Shown here piece after piece: positions 54,894 through 64,000 of a DNA stretch of 64,000 nt; position 1 is the first letter of the stretch; every line of letters starts with the position of its first letter. Source of the DNA: Marichromatium purpuratum 984 (GTDB lineage Bacteria > Pseudomonadota > Gammaproteobacteria > Chromatiales > Chromatiaceae); assembly GCF_000224005.2 (NCBI RefSeq), contig NZ_CP007031.1, forward strand, positions 1,289,501 to 1,353,500, read 5' to 3'. Both the position numbers and the translations under genes were made by a program. The notes beneath the pieces are model-generated. The model saw only the letters and a program-made list of their open reading frames with translations. It was not told the DNA's origin and ran no database searches.

Positions 54894-55487
54894 ATGATCA
54901 CATCCATCCTGCTCATCATCGTCGCTTATCTGCTGGGCTCGGTCTCCAGCGCCATCATCGTCTGCCGTCTGATGGGGCTGCCCGATCCGCGTACCCAGGG
55001 CTCGAACAACCCCGGCGCGACCAATGTGTTGCGCTTCGGCGGCAAGAAGGCCGCCGCCATCACCCTGCTCGGCGACAGCCTCAAGGGGCTGGTGCCGATG
55101 CTCGCCGGGCACCTGCTCGGACTCGACCCGCTGGCGCTCGCCGGGGTCGGCCTGGCGGCCTTCATCGGCCATCTCTACCCGGTGTTCTTCGGGTTCAAGG
55201 GGGGCAAGGGGGTCGCCACCGCGCTCGGCGTGCAGTTCGGCCTCTACTGGCCGGTCGGGCTCTGTGTCGCCGCGGTGTGGCTGTTCGTCGCCAAGGTGCT
55301 GAAGATCTCCTCGCTCTCGGGGCTGATCTCGATGGCGCTGGCACCGCTGTTCGTATGGCTGTTCTGGGACGAGAAGCCGCTGATCGGCATGCAGCTGATC
55401 ATCACCGGGCTGCTGATCTGGCGTCACCGCAGCAACATCCGCAATCTGCTCGAAGGGACCGAGGGACGGATCAGCGCGAGCGACTGA
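54894..55487 (+). CDS. plsY: Acyl-phosphate:glycerol-3-phosphate acyltransferase
   Basis: A 197-residue membrane enzyme for the first step of phospholipid synthesis. The three conserved motifs are visible: GSVSSAIIVCRLMGLPDPR with GSNNPGATNVLR, FIGHLYPVFFGFKGGKGVAT, and the C-terminal RHRSNIRNLLEGTE. An in-frame ATG at 54885 would add three residues; neither has a clear ribosome-binding site. It is divergent from folB and ends at a strong hairpin. Confidence 0.95.
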   Translation: MITSILLIIVAYLLGSVSSAIIVCRLMGLPDPRTQGSNNPGATNVLRFGGKKAAAITLLGDSLKGLVPMLAGHLLGLDPLALAGVGLAAFIGHLYPVFFGFKGGKGVATALGVQFGLYWPVGLCVAAVWLFVAKVLKISSLSGLISMALAPLFVWLFWDEKPLIGMQLIITGLLIWRHRSNIRNLLEGTEGRISASD

Positions 55488-55516
55488 GCCGTTCGCCGCC
55501 GATCCGCTGTCCCGCT

Positions 55517-55556
55517 CACCAAGGCGCTACCTGCACCGGCAGGTAGCGCCTTGGTG
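55517..55556. terminator. Bidirectional terminator, 18-bp perfect hairpin
   Basis: CACCAAGGCGCTACCTGC (55517-55534) pairs without mismatch with 55539-55556 around an ACCG tetraloop. It lies between the convergent plsY and TMEM43-family genes, 3 bp from the latter's stop codon. There is no long T-run, but the stem is exceptionally stable. Confidence 0.8.
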
Positions 55557-55559
55557 CGT

Positions 55560-56705
55560 TCAGGCCGTGGCGTTTGCTGCGGCCTGGCGCGCACCCTTGC
55601 GCCACTGTCCGGCGCCGAGCACGGCGAACAGCAGGGCGGCGACCAGCAGGGCGCCGCCGAGCAATGGACGGTGCGCGATCCAGGCCAGGGCGATGACCAG
55701 GCTGCCGGTGGCCAGTGCGAGCAACGCCGAGACCAGTCCGGTGGCAAAGCCGACCAGGCTGCCGAGCATCGGGATCAGGTCGGCGATGACCTTGAGCGGC
55801 GCGAGGATCAGCGCCAGGGCGATCCACAGCGCCACCACGCCACCCACACGCAGCCCCCAGGTGAGCAGGGCGTTGGCGCTGTGGGCGTGCTCGAACATGG
55901 TGATGGCGTCGACCTGCCCCGGCTCGAGCAGGGCGATGGTGCCGTGCTTGAGTCGCGCGGTGACCAGGGTGTCGCCCTGCTGGCGCCCGATCGCGCTGAT
56001 CTCGCCATCGGGGTCGACCACCCGGAAGCTGACTCGCAGGTCGCCGACCTCGGGGCTCGCCGGTGTGCCCTTGTAGAAGCCACTGCCGTCGCTGACGAAG
56101 CCCGTCGGTGCCTCCTCGGCGTCGACGGGGAGCGCCCGCGCGCCGTTGATCTGCGAGACGAACGCGGGGGCGAGGCGGAAGGCGCCGAGGGTCACCCGAT
56201 CGGCTAGCCATTGCTCGCTGGTGTAGGGCATCGTCGGGTTGTGATGGCCCTCGGGGTGACGGAAGTCGCTGGAGTCGATCGGCTGGCTCGACCAGGTGCG
56301 CTGGTAGCTATAAGTGGTTCGCGTGGTCTCGCCGCCGCCGAGTTCCTTGACCGTTTCCGACTCGCGCTGCTCGCTCCACTGGTACATCTCGACCCGACGC
56401 TCCAGGCGGATCGCCGGGACCTCGATGGCGAAGATGGGATCGCGCAGCCGCGCATCGGTGTGGGTCGTGCCGCTGAGATGGACGAGTTCCCCATCATTGG
56501 CCGGATCGACCGGTGTGGCGGCGATCGCGACCACGGCCTCGGCGCCGGCGTCGAGGGTGCGGGTGCGGTCGATCGCGCGTCCCTCGTTCCACCACAGCAG
56601 GGAACTGGCGACGACGATCAGGATCAGGCCGAAGAGGATGCCGGTGAGGGCACCGCCGAGACGGCTGAACCAGGAGCGGTGGGTGGTTTCGGTGAAGCTG
56701 TCCAT
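55560..56705 (-). CDS. TMEM43-family membrane protein
   Basis: A 381-residue protein resembling the TMEM43 (LUMA) family, which in animals is an inner nuclear membrane/ER protein and in bacteria has no assigned role. One N-terminal membrane helix (GILFGLILIVVASSLLWWNEGRA) is followed by a large periplasmic domain with VEMYQWSEQRESE, characteristic of the family, and three or four C-terminal helices (about 285-365). It follows tsaD by 6 bp on the same strand, so the two genes probably form an operon. The start MDSFTETTHRSW is normal for bacterial members. Confidence 0.85.
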   Translation of the reverse strand: MDSFTETTHRSWFSRLGGALTGILFGLILIVVASSLLWWNEGRAIDRTRTLDAGAEAVVAIAATPVDPANDGELVHLSGTTHTDARLRDPIFAIEVPAIRLERRVEMYQWSEQRESETVKELGGGETTRTTYSYQRTWSSQPIDSSDFRHPEGHHNPTMPYTSEQWLADRVTLGAFRLAPAFVSQINGARALPVDAEEAPTGFVSDGSGFYKGTPASPEVGDLRVSFRVVDPDGEISAIGRQQGDTLVTARLKHGTIALLEPGQVDAITMFEHAHSANALLTWGLRVGGVVALWIALALILAPLKVIADLIPMLGSLVGFATGLVSALLALATGSLVIALAWIAHRPLLGGALLVAALLFAVLGAGQWRKGARQAAANATA

Positions 56706-56711
56706 CGTGAT

Positions 56712-57767
56712 CTACATCTCCGTTTCGATGGCAGGGGTGAGCGGCGCCAGCGCTTCCATCGGCCAGCGCGCGCGGGGTTTGAACAGGAGCGGCTCGCTCG
56801 CGCCGGCGGCGAGACGCTGCCAGCCGGCATAGGCGATCATCGCGCCGTTGTCGGTGCACAGCTCGGGCCGGGGGTAGTGCGCCTCGCCACCCTCGGCGGC
56901 GAGCGCCTCGCCCATGCGCGCGCGCAACCTGCGGTTGGCGCTGACCCCGCCGGCGAGCACCAGGCGCCGCCGACCGGTCTCGCGCAGCGCGCGGCGACAC
57001 TTGATCACCAGGGTGTCGACCACCGCCTCCTCGAAGGCGCGGGCGATGTCGGCGCGGGTCTGTGCGTCGATGCCGCCGCCGCCCTCCGCCTCGGCCTCGC
57101 GCAAGGTGTTGAGGGCGAAGGTCTTGAGGCCGCTGAAGCTGAAGTCGAGTCCGGGCCGGTCGGTCATCGGGCGGGGGAAGCGATAGCGCGTCGGATCGCC
57201 CTGCTCGGCCACGCGCGAGAGCGCGGGGCCGCCGGGGTAGGGCAGGCCGAGGATCTTGGCGGTCTTGTCGAAGGCCTCGCCGGCGGCGTCATCGAGCGAC
57301 TCGCCGAGGATGCGGTAGCGGCCCACTCCGGTGACGTCGACGAGCTGGGTATGGCCGCCCGAGACCAGCAGGGCGACGAAGGGGAAATCAGGGGCCGAAT
57401 CCTCCAGCAGCGGCGCGAGCAGGTGCCCCTCCATGTGGTGCACGCCCACCGCCGGCACCCCGAGCGCCCAGGCGAGGCTGCGCCCGAGCGCGGCGCCGAC
57501 GAGCAGCGCGCCGATCAGCCCGGGGCCGGCGGTGAAGGCCACGGCGTCGATGTCCTCGCGCGTCAGTCCGGCCTCGTCGAGCACCTGACGGATCAGCGGC
57601 AACGCCTTGCGGACATGATCGCGCGAGGCCAGCTCGGGCACCACGCCGCCGTACTCGGCATGGATCGGGATCTGGCTGTAGACCGCGTGGGCGAGCAGGC
57701 CGCGCTCGCCGTCGTACAGGGCGACGCCGGTCTCGTCGCAGGATGTCTCGATACCTAATACACGCAT
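56712..57767 (-). CDS. tsaD: tRNA N6-threonylcarbamoyladenosine synthase catalytic subunit
   Basis: A 351-residue ASKHA-fold enzyme (Gcp/Kae1 family) that attaches threonylcarbamoyl to A37 of ANN-decoding tRNAs. [17 protein letters not shown] at the N terminus, the metal-binding HMEGH (His111, His115), SGGHTQLV and [12 protein letters not shown] are diagnostic. It acts with TsaB, TsaC and TsaE, none of which is in the window. It is divergent from rpsU, the usual gammaproteobacterial arrangement. The start [10 protein letters not shown] is the family start. Confidence 0.97.
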   Translation of the reverse strand: MRVLGIETSCDETGVALYDGERGLLAHAVYSQIPIHAEYGGVVPELASRDHVRKALPLIRQVLDEAGLTREDIDAVAFTAGPGLIGALLVGAALGRSLAWALGVPAVGVHHMEGHLLAPLLEDSAPDFPFVALLVSGGHTQLVDVTGVGRYRILGESLDDAAGEAFDKTAKILGLPYPGGPALSRVAEQGDPTRYRFPRPMTDRPGLDFSFSGLKTFALNTLREAEAEGGGGIDAQTRADIARAFEEAVVDTLVIKCRRALRETGRRRLVLAGGVSANRRLRARMGEALAAEGGEAHYPRPELCTDNGAMIAYAGWQRLAAGASEPLLFKPRARWPMEALAPLTPAIETEM

Positions 57768-57879
57768 GCCGCAATGGCCCTCGAACACTCGAATCGCAAA
57801 CGGTTTAGTATACGCGTTCGGGCCCACAGGCCCCGGTTCCCTGGCGGGGTTTCTCGCCGGGGTGTATGCGCTTTCGTCT

Positions 57880-57908
57880 TTGCAATCGACTCGGGGTTCT
57901 CGTAAAAT
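57880..57908 (+). promoter_or_regulatory. Predicted rpsU operon promoter
   Basis: TTGCAA (57880-57885), 17-bp spacer and TAAAAT (57903-57908) give a good sigma70 promoter, with a start near 57915 and a leader of about 47 nt to the rpsU ATG. Confidence 0.7.
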
Positions 57909-57961
57909 CCCCCTTCTTTGTATTGCCCAATCAACCCACTTGGAGCCATAAAGGACAATCC

Positions 57962-58177
57962 ATGCCCAGCGTTCGCGTCAAAGAAAACGAGCCGTTCGAG
58001 GTCGCCATGCGACGTTTCAAGCGTTCCTGCGAGAAGGCAGGAGTGCTTGCTGAGGTCCGCCGTCGCGAGTTCTACGAAAAGCCCACCTCCGAGCGCAAGC
58101 GCAAGAAGGCTGCGGCCGTCAAGCGCCACCAGAAGAAGCTGCAGCGCGAGGCACGTCGCTGGGAACGCCCGTACTGA
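57962..58177 (+). CDS. rpsU: 30S ribosomal protein S21
   Basis: A 71-residue basic protein with the full S21 sequence ([20 protein letters not shown] at the start, [20 protein letters not shown] in the C-terminal half). S21 helps base pairing between 16S rRNA and mRNA during initiation. It is the first gene of the macromolecular-synthesis block rpsU-yqeY-dnaG-rpoD and has its own promoter. The 130-bp gap to yqeY could allow differential expression. Confidence 0.98.
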   Translation: MPSVRVKENEPFEVAMRRFKRSCEKAGVLAEVRRREFYEKPTSERKRKKAAAVKRHQKKLQREARRWERPY

Positions 58178-58307
58178 GGTCCCATCCCCGGCGTATCCCT
58201 GACCGAGGTCGACGGACCGGCGCCTGTCTCGCCCTGTCGGTTCCGTTGCGCATCCAGAGCGAAACGATCTCGGCCTGACCCCATCCCTCAGGCTTCCTGA
58301 AAGACAC

Positions 58308-58751
58308 ATGCTCAAGCAGCAAATCCAAGCGGATATGAAGTCTGCCATGAAGGCGGGCGACAAGGATCGGCTCGCGGTGATCCGGCTGATCATGGCCGCG
58401 ATCAAGCAGCGCGAGGTCGACGAGCGCATCGAACTCGACGATGCCCAGGTGCTGGCGGTGCTCGACAAGATGGTCAAGCAGCGTCGCGACTCGATCGATC
58501 AGTACACCCAGGCCGGCCGCGACGATCTGGCCAACGGCGAGCGCGCCGAGGTCGAGATCATCCAGACCTATCTGCCCGCGCAGCTGACCGAATCCGAGAT
58601 CGCCGCCTGTATCGACGAGGCCGTCGAGACCACCGGTGCCGCCGCGATGAGCGACATGGGCAAGGTGATGGGCGTGCTGCGCCCGAAGATCCAGGGGCGT
58701 GCTGACATGGGCGCGGTGAGCGCACTCGTCAAGCAACGGCTCGGGGGCTGA
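58308..58751 (+). CDS. yqeY: GatB/YqeY domain protein
   Basis: A 147-residue protein with the YqeY layout: an N-terminal helical domain (SAMKAGDKDRLAVIRLIMAA, then KQREVDERIELDD) and a C-terminal domain (QTYLPAQLTESEI, MGKVMGVLRPKIQGRADM) also found at the end of GatB. Members may bind tRNA, but no activity is established. It is the regular neighbour of rpsU and dnaG. It has normal length and no unusual features. Confidence 0.95.
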   Translation: MLKQQIQADMKSAMKAGDKDRLAVIRLIMAAIKQREVDERIELDDAQVLAVLDKMVKQRRDSIDQYTQAGRDDLANGERAEVEIIQTYLPAQLTESEIAACIDEAVETTGAAAMSDMGKVMGVLRPKIQGRADMGAVSALVKQRLGG

Positions 58752-58792
58752 GTACCGGATCGTCGCGCGCCTCCGGGCGTTGGCATCCGCGC

Positions 58793-60523
58793 ATGGCTGG
58801 CAAGATCCCTCCGGAGTTCATCGATGACCTCCTCACGCGCGTCGACATCGTCGATGTCATCGGCGCGCGGGTCCAGCTACGCAAGGCCGGAAAGGAATTC
58901 CAGGCACGTTGTCCCTTCCACGAAGAAAAAACCCCGTCCTTCACCGTCAGTCCGGCCAAGCAGTTCTATCATTGTTTCGGCTGCGGCGCTCACGGTACCG
59001 CCATCGGCTTCCTCATGGAGCACGATGGCCTGCCGTTTCGCGAGGCCATCGACGAACTGGCCCGGCTCGCCGGTGTCGAGGTCCCGGTCGAGGGTGGGGA
59101 GCAGGTGCGCGGGCCGGATCATGGTCCGCTGTTTGCCCTGCTCGACGAGGCCGACGGGTTGTTTCGTCGCCAGCTGCGCGAGCACCCACAAGCCGCGCGG
59201 GCGATCGATTATCTCAAGTCGCGTGGGTTGAGCGGAGAGATCGCCGCCCGTTACGGTATCGGTTTCGCGCCCGGGGGTGGAGATTTCCTGCTCTCGCGTC
59301 TGGGGCGTACGCCCGAGCGCTGTCGCCAGCTCGTCGACTGCGGTCTGATCGGCGAGCAGGACGGGCGGCGCTACGATCGTTTTCGCGATCGCATCATCTT
59401 CCCGATTCGCGATCGGCGCGGTCGCGTGATCGGGTTCGGGGGGCGGATCCTCGGTGACGGCCGCCCCAAGTATCTGAACTCGCCGGAGACGCCGCTCTTT
59501 CACAAGGGGCGCGAACTCTACGGATTGTTCGAGGCCCAGCGCGGTGTCCGGCGCGGGCTCGAACGGGTGCTGGTGGTTGAGGGCTATCTCGACGTCATCG
59601 CCCTGGCGCAACACGGCATCGACTGCGCCGTGGCGACCCTGGGGACCGCGACCACCGCGGACCATCTGCAGCGCCTCTCGCGCACCGCGCCCGAGCTGGT
59701 GTTCTGCTTCGATGGCGATCGCGCCGGGCGCGACGCGGCCTGGAAGGCGCTGGAGACCACGCTGCCGCTGGCCAGCGGCAGCCAGCCCCAGCGTTTCCTG
59801 TTCCTCCCCGAGGGCGAGGACCCGGATACCCTGGTACGCAAGGAGGGCGCCGAGGGCTTTCTTGCGCGGGTCGAGCGGGCGACGCCGCTGTCGCAGTTCC
59901 TGTTCGACCAGCTCACCGCCCAGGTCGACATGACCACCATCGATGGCCGGGCGCGGCTCGCGCCGTTGGCCCGGCCACTGATCGAGCGAGTGCCCGCCGG
60001 GGTCTTCCGCGACCTGCTCGAACAGCGTCTGAGCGAGCTGGTGGGGCTGGAGCGACGCGCGCCCTCGTCGCGACGCCGGACATCGCGGGCGCCGCATCAG
60101 GGCGCGCTGGAGCAGCAACGCCCGAGCCGTACCGCCTGGGCCATTGCGCTGCTGCTCAATCACCCGTCACTGGTGACGCGGGTGGACGAGCTGCCGACGG
60201 ACTGGCGGCGTGCCTCGAATCAAGGGGTCGGAATCCTCGTGGAATTGCTTGAAACCATTCGGCAGCACCCAACTCTCACCAAGGCTGCGTTGATCGAGCG
60301 CTGGCGTGATCATCCGCACTTCGATTATCTGCAGCGTCTGAGCGTGCATCCCTTCCTGCGGCACGTCACCGAGGAGGGCGCGGGGCCGGAGTTCGACGGG
60401 GCGCTGGAGCGGCTCGGCGCCGAGGTCCGCAAGCGCGAATGGTTGCGCAGTCTTGACGACAAGCTGCGCGCTCGGGTCGGGCGGGACCCGGACGATCCAC
60501 GCGCTCATCGCGACGACTCATAA
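58793..60523 (+). CDS. dnaG: DNA primase
   Basis: A 576-residue primase that makes RNA primers at the replication fork. The zinc-binding domain has Cys40, His43, Cys61 and Cys64 (RCPFHEEKTPSF, HCFGCGAHG). The TOPRIM domain contains VVEGYLDVIAL with Glu263 and the acidic FDGDRAGRDAAW. The C-terminal helicase-binding domain follows from about residue 430 and is less conserved, which is normal. It lies 41 bp after yqeY and upstream of rpoD. Confidence 0.97.
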   Translation: MAGKIPPEFIDDLLTRVDIVDVIGARVQLRKAGKEFQARCPFHEEKTPSFTVSPAKQFYHCFGCGAHGTAIGFLMEHDGLPFREAIDELARLAGVEVPVEGGEQVRGPDHGPLFALLDEADGLFRRQLREHPQAARAIDYLKSRGLSGEIAARYGIGFAPGGGDFLLSRLGRTPERCRQLVDCGLIGEQDGRRYDRFRDRIIFPIRDRRGRVIGFGGRILGDGRPKYLNSPETPLFHKGRELYGLFEAQRGVRRGLERVLVVEGYLDVIALAQHGIDCAVATLGTATTADHLQRLSRTAPELVFCFDGDRAGRDAAWKALETTLPLASGSQPQRFLFLPEGEDPDTLVRKEGAEGFLARVERATPLSQFLFDQLTAQVDMTTIDGRARLAPLARPLIERVPAGVFRDLLEQRLSELVGLERRAPSSRRRTSRAPHQGALEQQRPSRTAWAIALLLNHPSLVTRVDELPTDWRRASNQGVGILVELLETIRQHPTLTKAALIERWRDHPHFDYLQRLSVHPFLRHVTEEGAGPEFDGALERLGAEVRKREWLRSLDDKLRARVGRDPDDPRAHRDDS

Positions 60524-60538
60524 CTTTGTGATTTTTCA

Positions 60539-60547
60539 TGCTACAAT
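60539..60547 (+). promoter_or_regulatory. Candidate extended -10 promoter for rpoD
   Basis: TGCTACAAT (60539-60547) fits the extended -10 pattern TGnTATAAT, in the dnaG-rpoD gap, 49 bp before the rpoD ATG. No good -35 is needed for this type. Confidence 0.5.
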
Positions 60548-60596
60548 TGGAAGTTTGCTCAAAAGCCGCCTTCCGCAGCATTAGTCAAGGTATCCC

Positions 60597-62462
<1,866 letters not shown>

Positions 62463-62476
62463 TCGGCTATCCTTTC

Positions 62477-62499
62477 GACCCGTCCATCCGCGACGGGTC
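62477..62499 (+). terminator. Hairpin between rpoD and the tRNA gene
   Basis: GACCCGTC / GACGGGTC perfect 8-bp stem with a 7-nt loop, 15 bp after the rpoD stop. No T-run follows, so it may be an mRNA end or a processing site rather than a strong terminator. Confidence 0.5.
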
Positions 62500-62509
62500 A
62501 GACCCCATC

Positions 62510-62585
62510 GGGCCGTTAGCACAGCGGTTAGTGCAGGGGACTCATAATCCCTTGGTCGTAGGTTCGAATCCTACACGGCCCACCA
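62510..62585 (+). tRNA. tRNA with anticodon CAU, probably tRNA-Ile2 (lysidine type)
   Basis: A cloverleaf closes: the acceptor GGGCCGT pairs with ACGGCCC, the anticodon loop is CTCATAA with CAT at 62543-62545, the T-loop is GGTTCGAATCC, and CCA is encoded (62583-62585). CAU occurs in initiator Met, elongator Met and Ile2 tRNAs. The D-arm and variable region (GGACTCATAATCCCTTGGTCG) resemble tRNA-Ile2, whose C34 is changed to lysidine. The same tRNA lies near rpoD in E. coli. Elongator Met remains possible. Confidence 0.9.
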
Positions 62586-62998
62586 TCTTTGACATCCCTG
62601 GATCGACGACAAAGGCAGTCCGCCCGAACTGCATACGGCAATCCGTGACGACTTCGGGCCGGATCGACGTAATGGCTTCGCCCTGGTTCGCGCCAAGATG
62701 GATGAAGAGAGCGGCGCTGGTCATTGATGCTGTCGGTGCTGGATCGTTGACGACCTCGCTACCTTGCCTGGCGACGAACCTGCACAGCTTTGCCATGGTC
62801 GAGGCCGAGTGCTACCTCGGCGAGCAGATCTGCCGCGAGTTCGGCTACGACATCACCCGCCTCGCGCACGACGCTCGTCAGCGCTGCCAAGCGGTGCGCC
62901 GACACCGGGGGTGGAGAGCCGCCTGCACTGAGTAGTCGATATCATTTTCAGGATGACTGCTGCATCCGGCCCCATCATGCCCGCAGAACTTCAACACC
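62586..62998. other. 413-bp region with a possible gene remnant
   Basis: No intact gene. A plus-strand segment near 62796-62935 encodes about 45 residues (GEQICREFGYDITRLAHDAR) resembling the end of small helical proteins of toxin-antitoxin-like type, but it has no start or ribosome-binding site of its own. It looks like a fragment left after rearrangement next to the tRNA gene. Confidence 0.35.
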
Positions 62999-63580
62999 TT
63001 ACGGATGTCGTAGCAGCGCATTCAGCCAGCATTCAGACTCCCGCCCCGGTCGCCGATCGGCCGTTGTCCAGACCTCTAGAATCTCCAGTTCCTTGATCTG
63101 AGACACTAGCGTTGCAAGCCTATCCTCATCGAGATCAGTGAATCGTCGACCGTTGTGCTCACGCTCGCTCGTGCCGTACTTGAACGACGCATAGAGCACA
63201 CCGGCAGGTTTGAGCGATCGCGCGAGTCGATACAGGGCGGCGGGCAGCTCGGCCAGTGGCACATGCAGCAAACTCGCACAGGCCCAGATGCCGTCGAAGA
63301 TTGCAGACCATTCGACCTCCTGGAAGCGGCGAATCTCGACATCGATCCCGCAATGGGCGGTGGCGAGGGTGGCCAGGGTCGGCGAGGCATCGAAAGCGGT
63401 CACGGTATAGCCGCGTTCCAGGAAGGCGCGGGTATCACGGCCAGAGCCGCATCCGGCATCGAGCAGTCGCCCGCCCGGCCGGACATGGGCGAGAAAGCGT
63501 GCGTAGAGCGGTTCCATGTCGACGTTGTGCGTCGCGGCGAAGAAAGCGCTGGCGTGGGTGTTGTAGTAATCAAGAGTCAT
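62999..63580 (-). CDS. Class I SAM-dependent methyltransferase
   Basis: A 193-residue methyltransferase. SAM-binding motif I is RLLDAGCGSGRDTRAF (about 38-53), followed by an acidic residue in TVTAFDASPT. The C-terminal part has ASLLHVPLAELPAALYRLARSLKPAGVLYASFKYG. The layout resembles TehB/UbiE-like small-molecule methyltransferases. The substrate is unknown. It is isolated, surrounded by non-coding or degenerate DNA, and reads towards the tRNA-rpoD block, which may mark it as an accessory gene acquired at the tRNA. Confidence 0.85.
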   Translation of the reverse strand: MTLDYYNTHASAFFAATHNVDMEPLYARFLAHVRPGGRLLDAGCGSGRDTRAFLERGYTVTAFDASPTLATLATAHCGIDVEIRRFQEVEWSAIFDGIWACASLLHVPLAELPAALYRLARSLKPAGVLYASFKYGTSEREHNGRRFTDLDEDRLATLVSQIKELEILEVWTTADRRPGRESECWLNALLRHP

Positions 63581-64000
63581 GCGGGGATTGTGTCCGCGCT
63601 ATAACTGTGCGTCTACACGACGCTGTCCCGGAACCGCCATCGGCCTTGCGGCCCCATGTTTCTGGAACTCACCCGCGATCGCATCGAATACCTCGCCGAA
63701 TCATGGCCACTCGGGATTTCGAGAGGGTCTTGACTGCGTTCGACGGTTTTCTCGCGGCGGCTGCCAAGGTCATCGACGAGACCGCCAAGCCGCTCCCCTG
63801 TGCCATCGGCTGACGATGGATGCCTGTTGGGTCAGTATGCTCGCCCCTTCGTGGGGGAAGTGCCCGACACTGGAGCACTCGGTCGAGCACGACATCCCAA
63901 GCTGGATCGAGGCCAACGCCCCCGAGCAAGCCCGCTCGCTTCAATGTCGAGACCTTGACGCTGGCCCTTCTGGATGATGGGATGCTGGGGGTATTGCCCC
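63581..64000. other. Right edge: degenerate and partial reading frames
   Basis: Short plus-strand stretches look coding but are in different frames: ELTRDRIEYLAESW near 63663, then TRDFERVLTAFDGFLAAAA near 63705 and FNVETLTLALLDDGMLGVLP running off the edge. They suggest broken genes or the start of a gene outside the window. No promoter, RNA or repeat was recognised. Confidence 0.35.

Noticed and set aside
62531-62935. 134-residue plus-strand protein starting inside the tRNA gene
   Set aside because: Its first residues are read from the tRNA and no ribosome-binding site exists; only the last third looks coding-like, so I list it as a remnant.

Overview
The window is a GC-rich (roughly two-thirds GC) stretch of a gammaproteobacterial chromosome. 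I infer a purple sulfur bacterium of the Chromatiales. The reasons are the rpsU-yqeY-dnaG-rpoD block with its CAU-anticodon tRNA, the tsaD/folB/plsY neighbourhood, a PEP-CTERM protein with a giant PEP-CTERM-system TPR lipoprotein, and a B12 locus with a CobZ-type flavoprotein and BluB. No photosynthesis gene lies in the window, so genus-level placement is inference.

Positions 1-12773 hold a type I-D CRISPR-Cas system. An array of 45 visibly identical 28-bp repeats (64-bp period) runs off the left edge. It is followed by a 124-bp leader and a minus-strand operon transcribed cas6-cas10d-csc2-csc1-cas3'-cas4-cas1-cas2 towards the array. A divergent WYL-domain regulator starts beside cas6, and a perfect dyad (11915-11929) overlaps the predicted cas -10 box. 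Positions 12888-15235 hold a small membrane protein and a DUF2235 alpha/beta-hydrolase. Positions 15589-17684 carry a nitroreductase and lrgAB.

Positions 17948-28745 concern the envelope: a PEP-CTERM protein, a minus-strand operon encoding a ThiF/E1-like enzyme, an MMPL-type RND exporter, a LolA-like periplasmic protein and an outer-membrane barrel, and a divergent 1247-residue TPR lipoprotein.

Positions 29389-53571 are dominated by cobalamin use, import, synthesis and salvage: metH, cobU, a btuFCD-like ABC importer, a 5'-nucleotidase, cobE, cbiA/cobB, a diguanylate cyclase, cobL (CbiE-CbiT fusion), cobH, cobI, a CbiG_N-CobJ fusion, cobK, bluB, a CobZ/Tcu flavoprotein and its Fe-S membrane partner, cobM, cbiZ and cobD/cbiB. 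CobZ and BluB point to an oxygen-using branch of the pathway. CbiZ adds remodelling of foreign corrinoids.

Positions 53818-62585 are housekeeping: a Gdx/SugE SMR exporter, folB, plsY, a TMEM43-family membrane protein, tsaD, rpsU, yqeY, dnaG, rpoD and the tRNA. The right edge holds a methyltransferase and probable gene remnants.

Intergenic regions at 17.7, 47.1-47.7, 51.1-51.4 and 53.6-54.4 kb share a dispersed repeat family made of degenerate 7-bp units (CAGCCGC-type), in both orientations, often beside a second module (AACCGCAAAGGCGC-type). This repeat family, the rewired I-D operon with its WYL/dyad control, and the ThiF-RND-LolA-barrel operon are the most interesting features.
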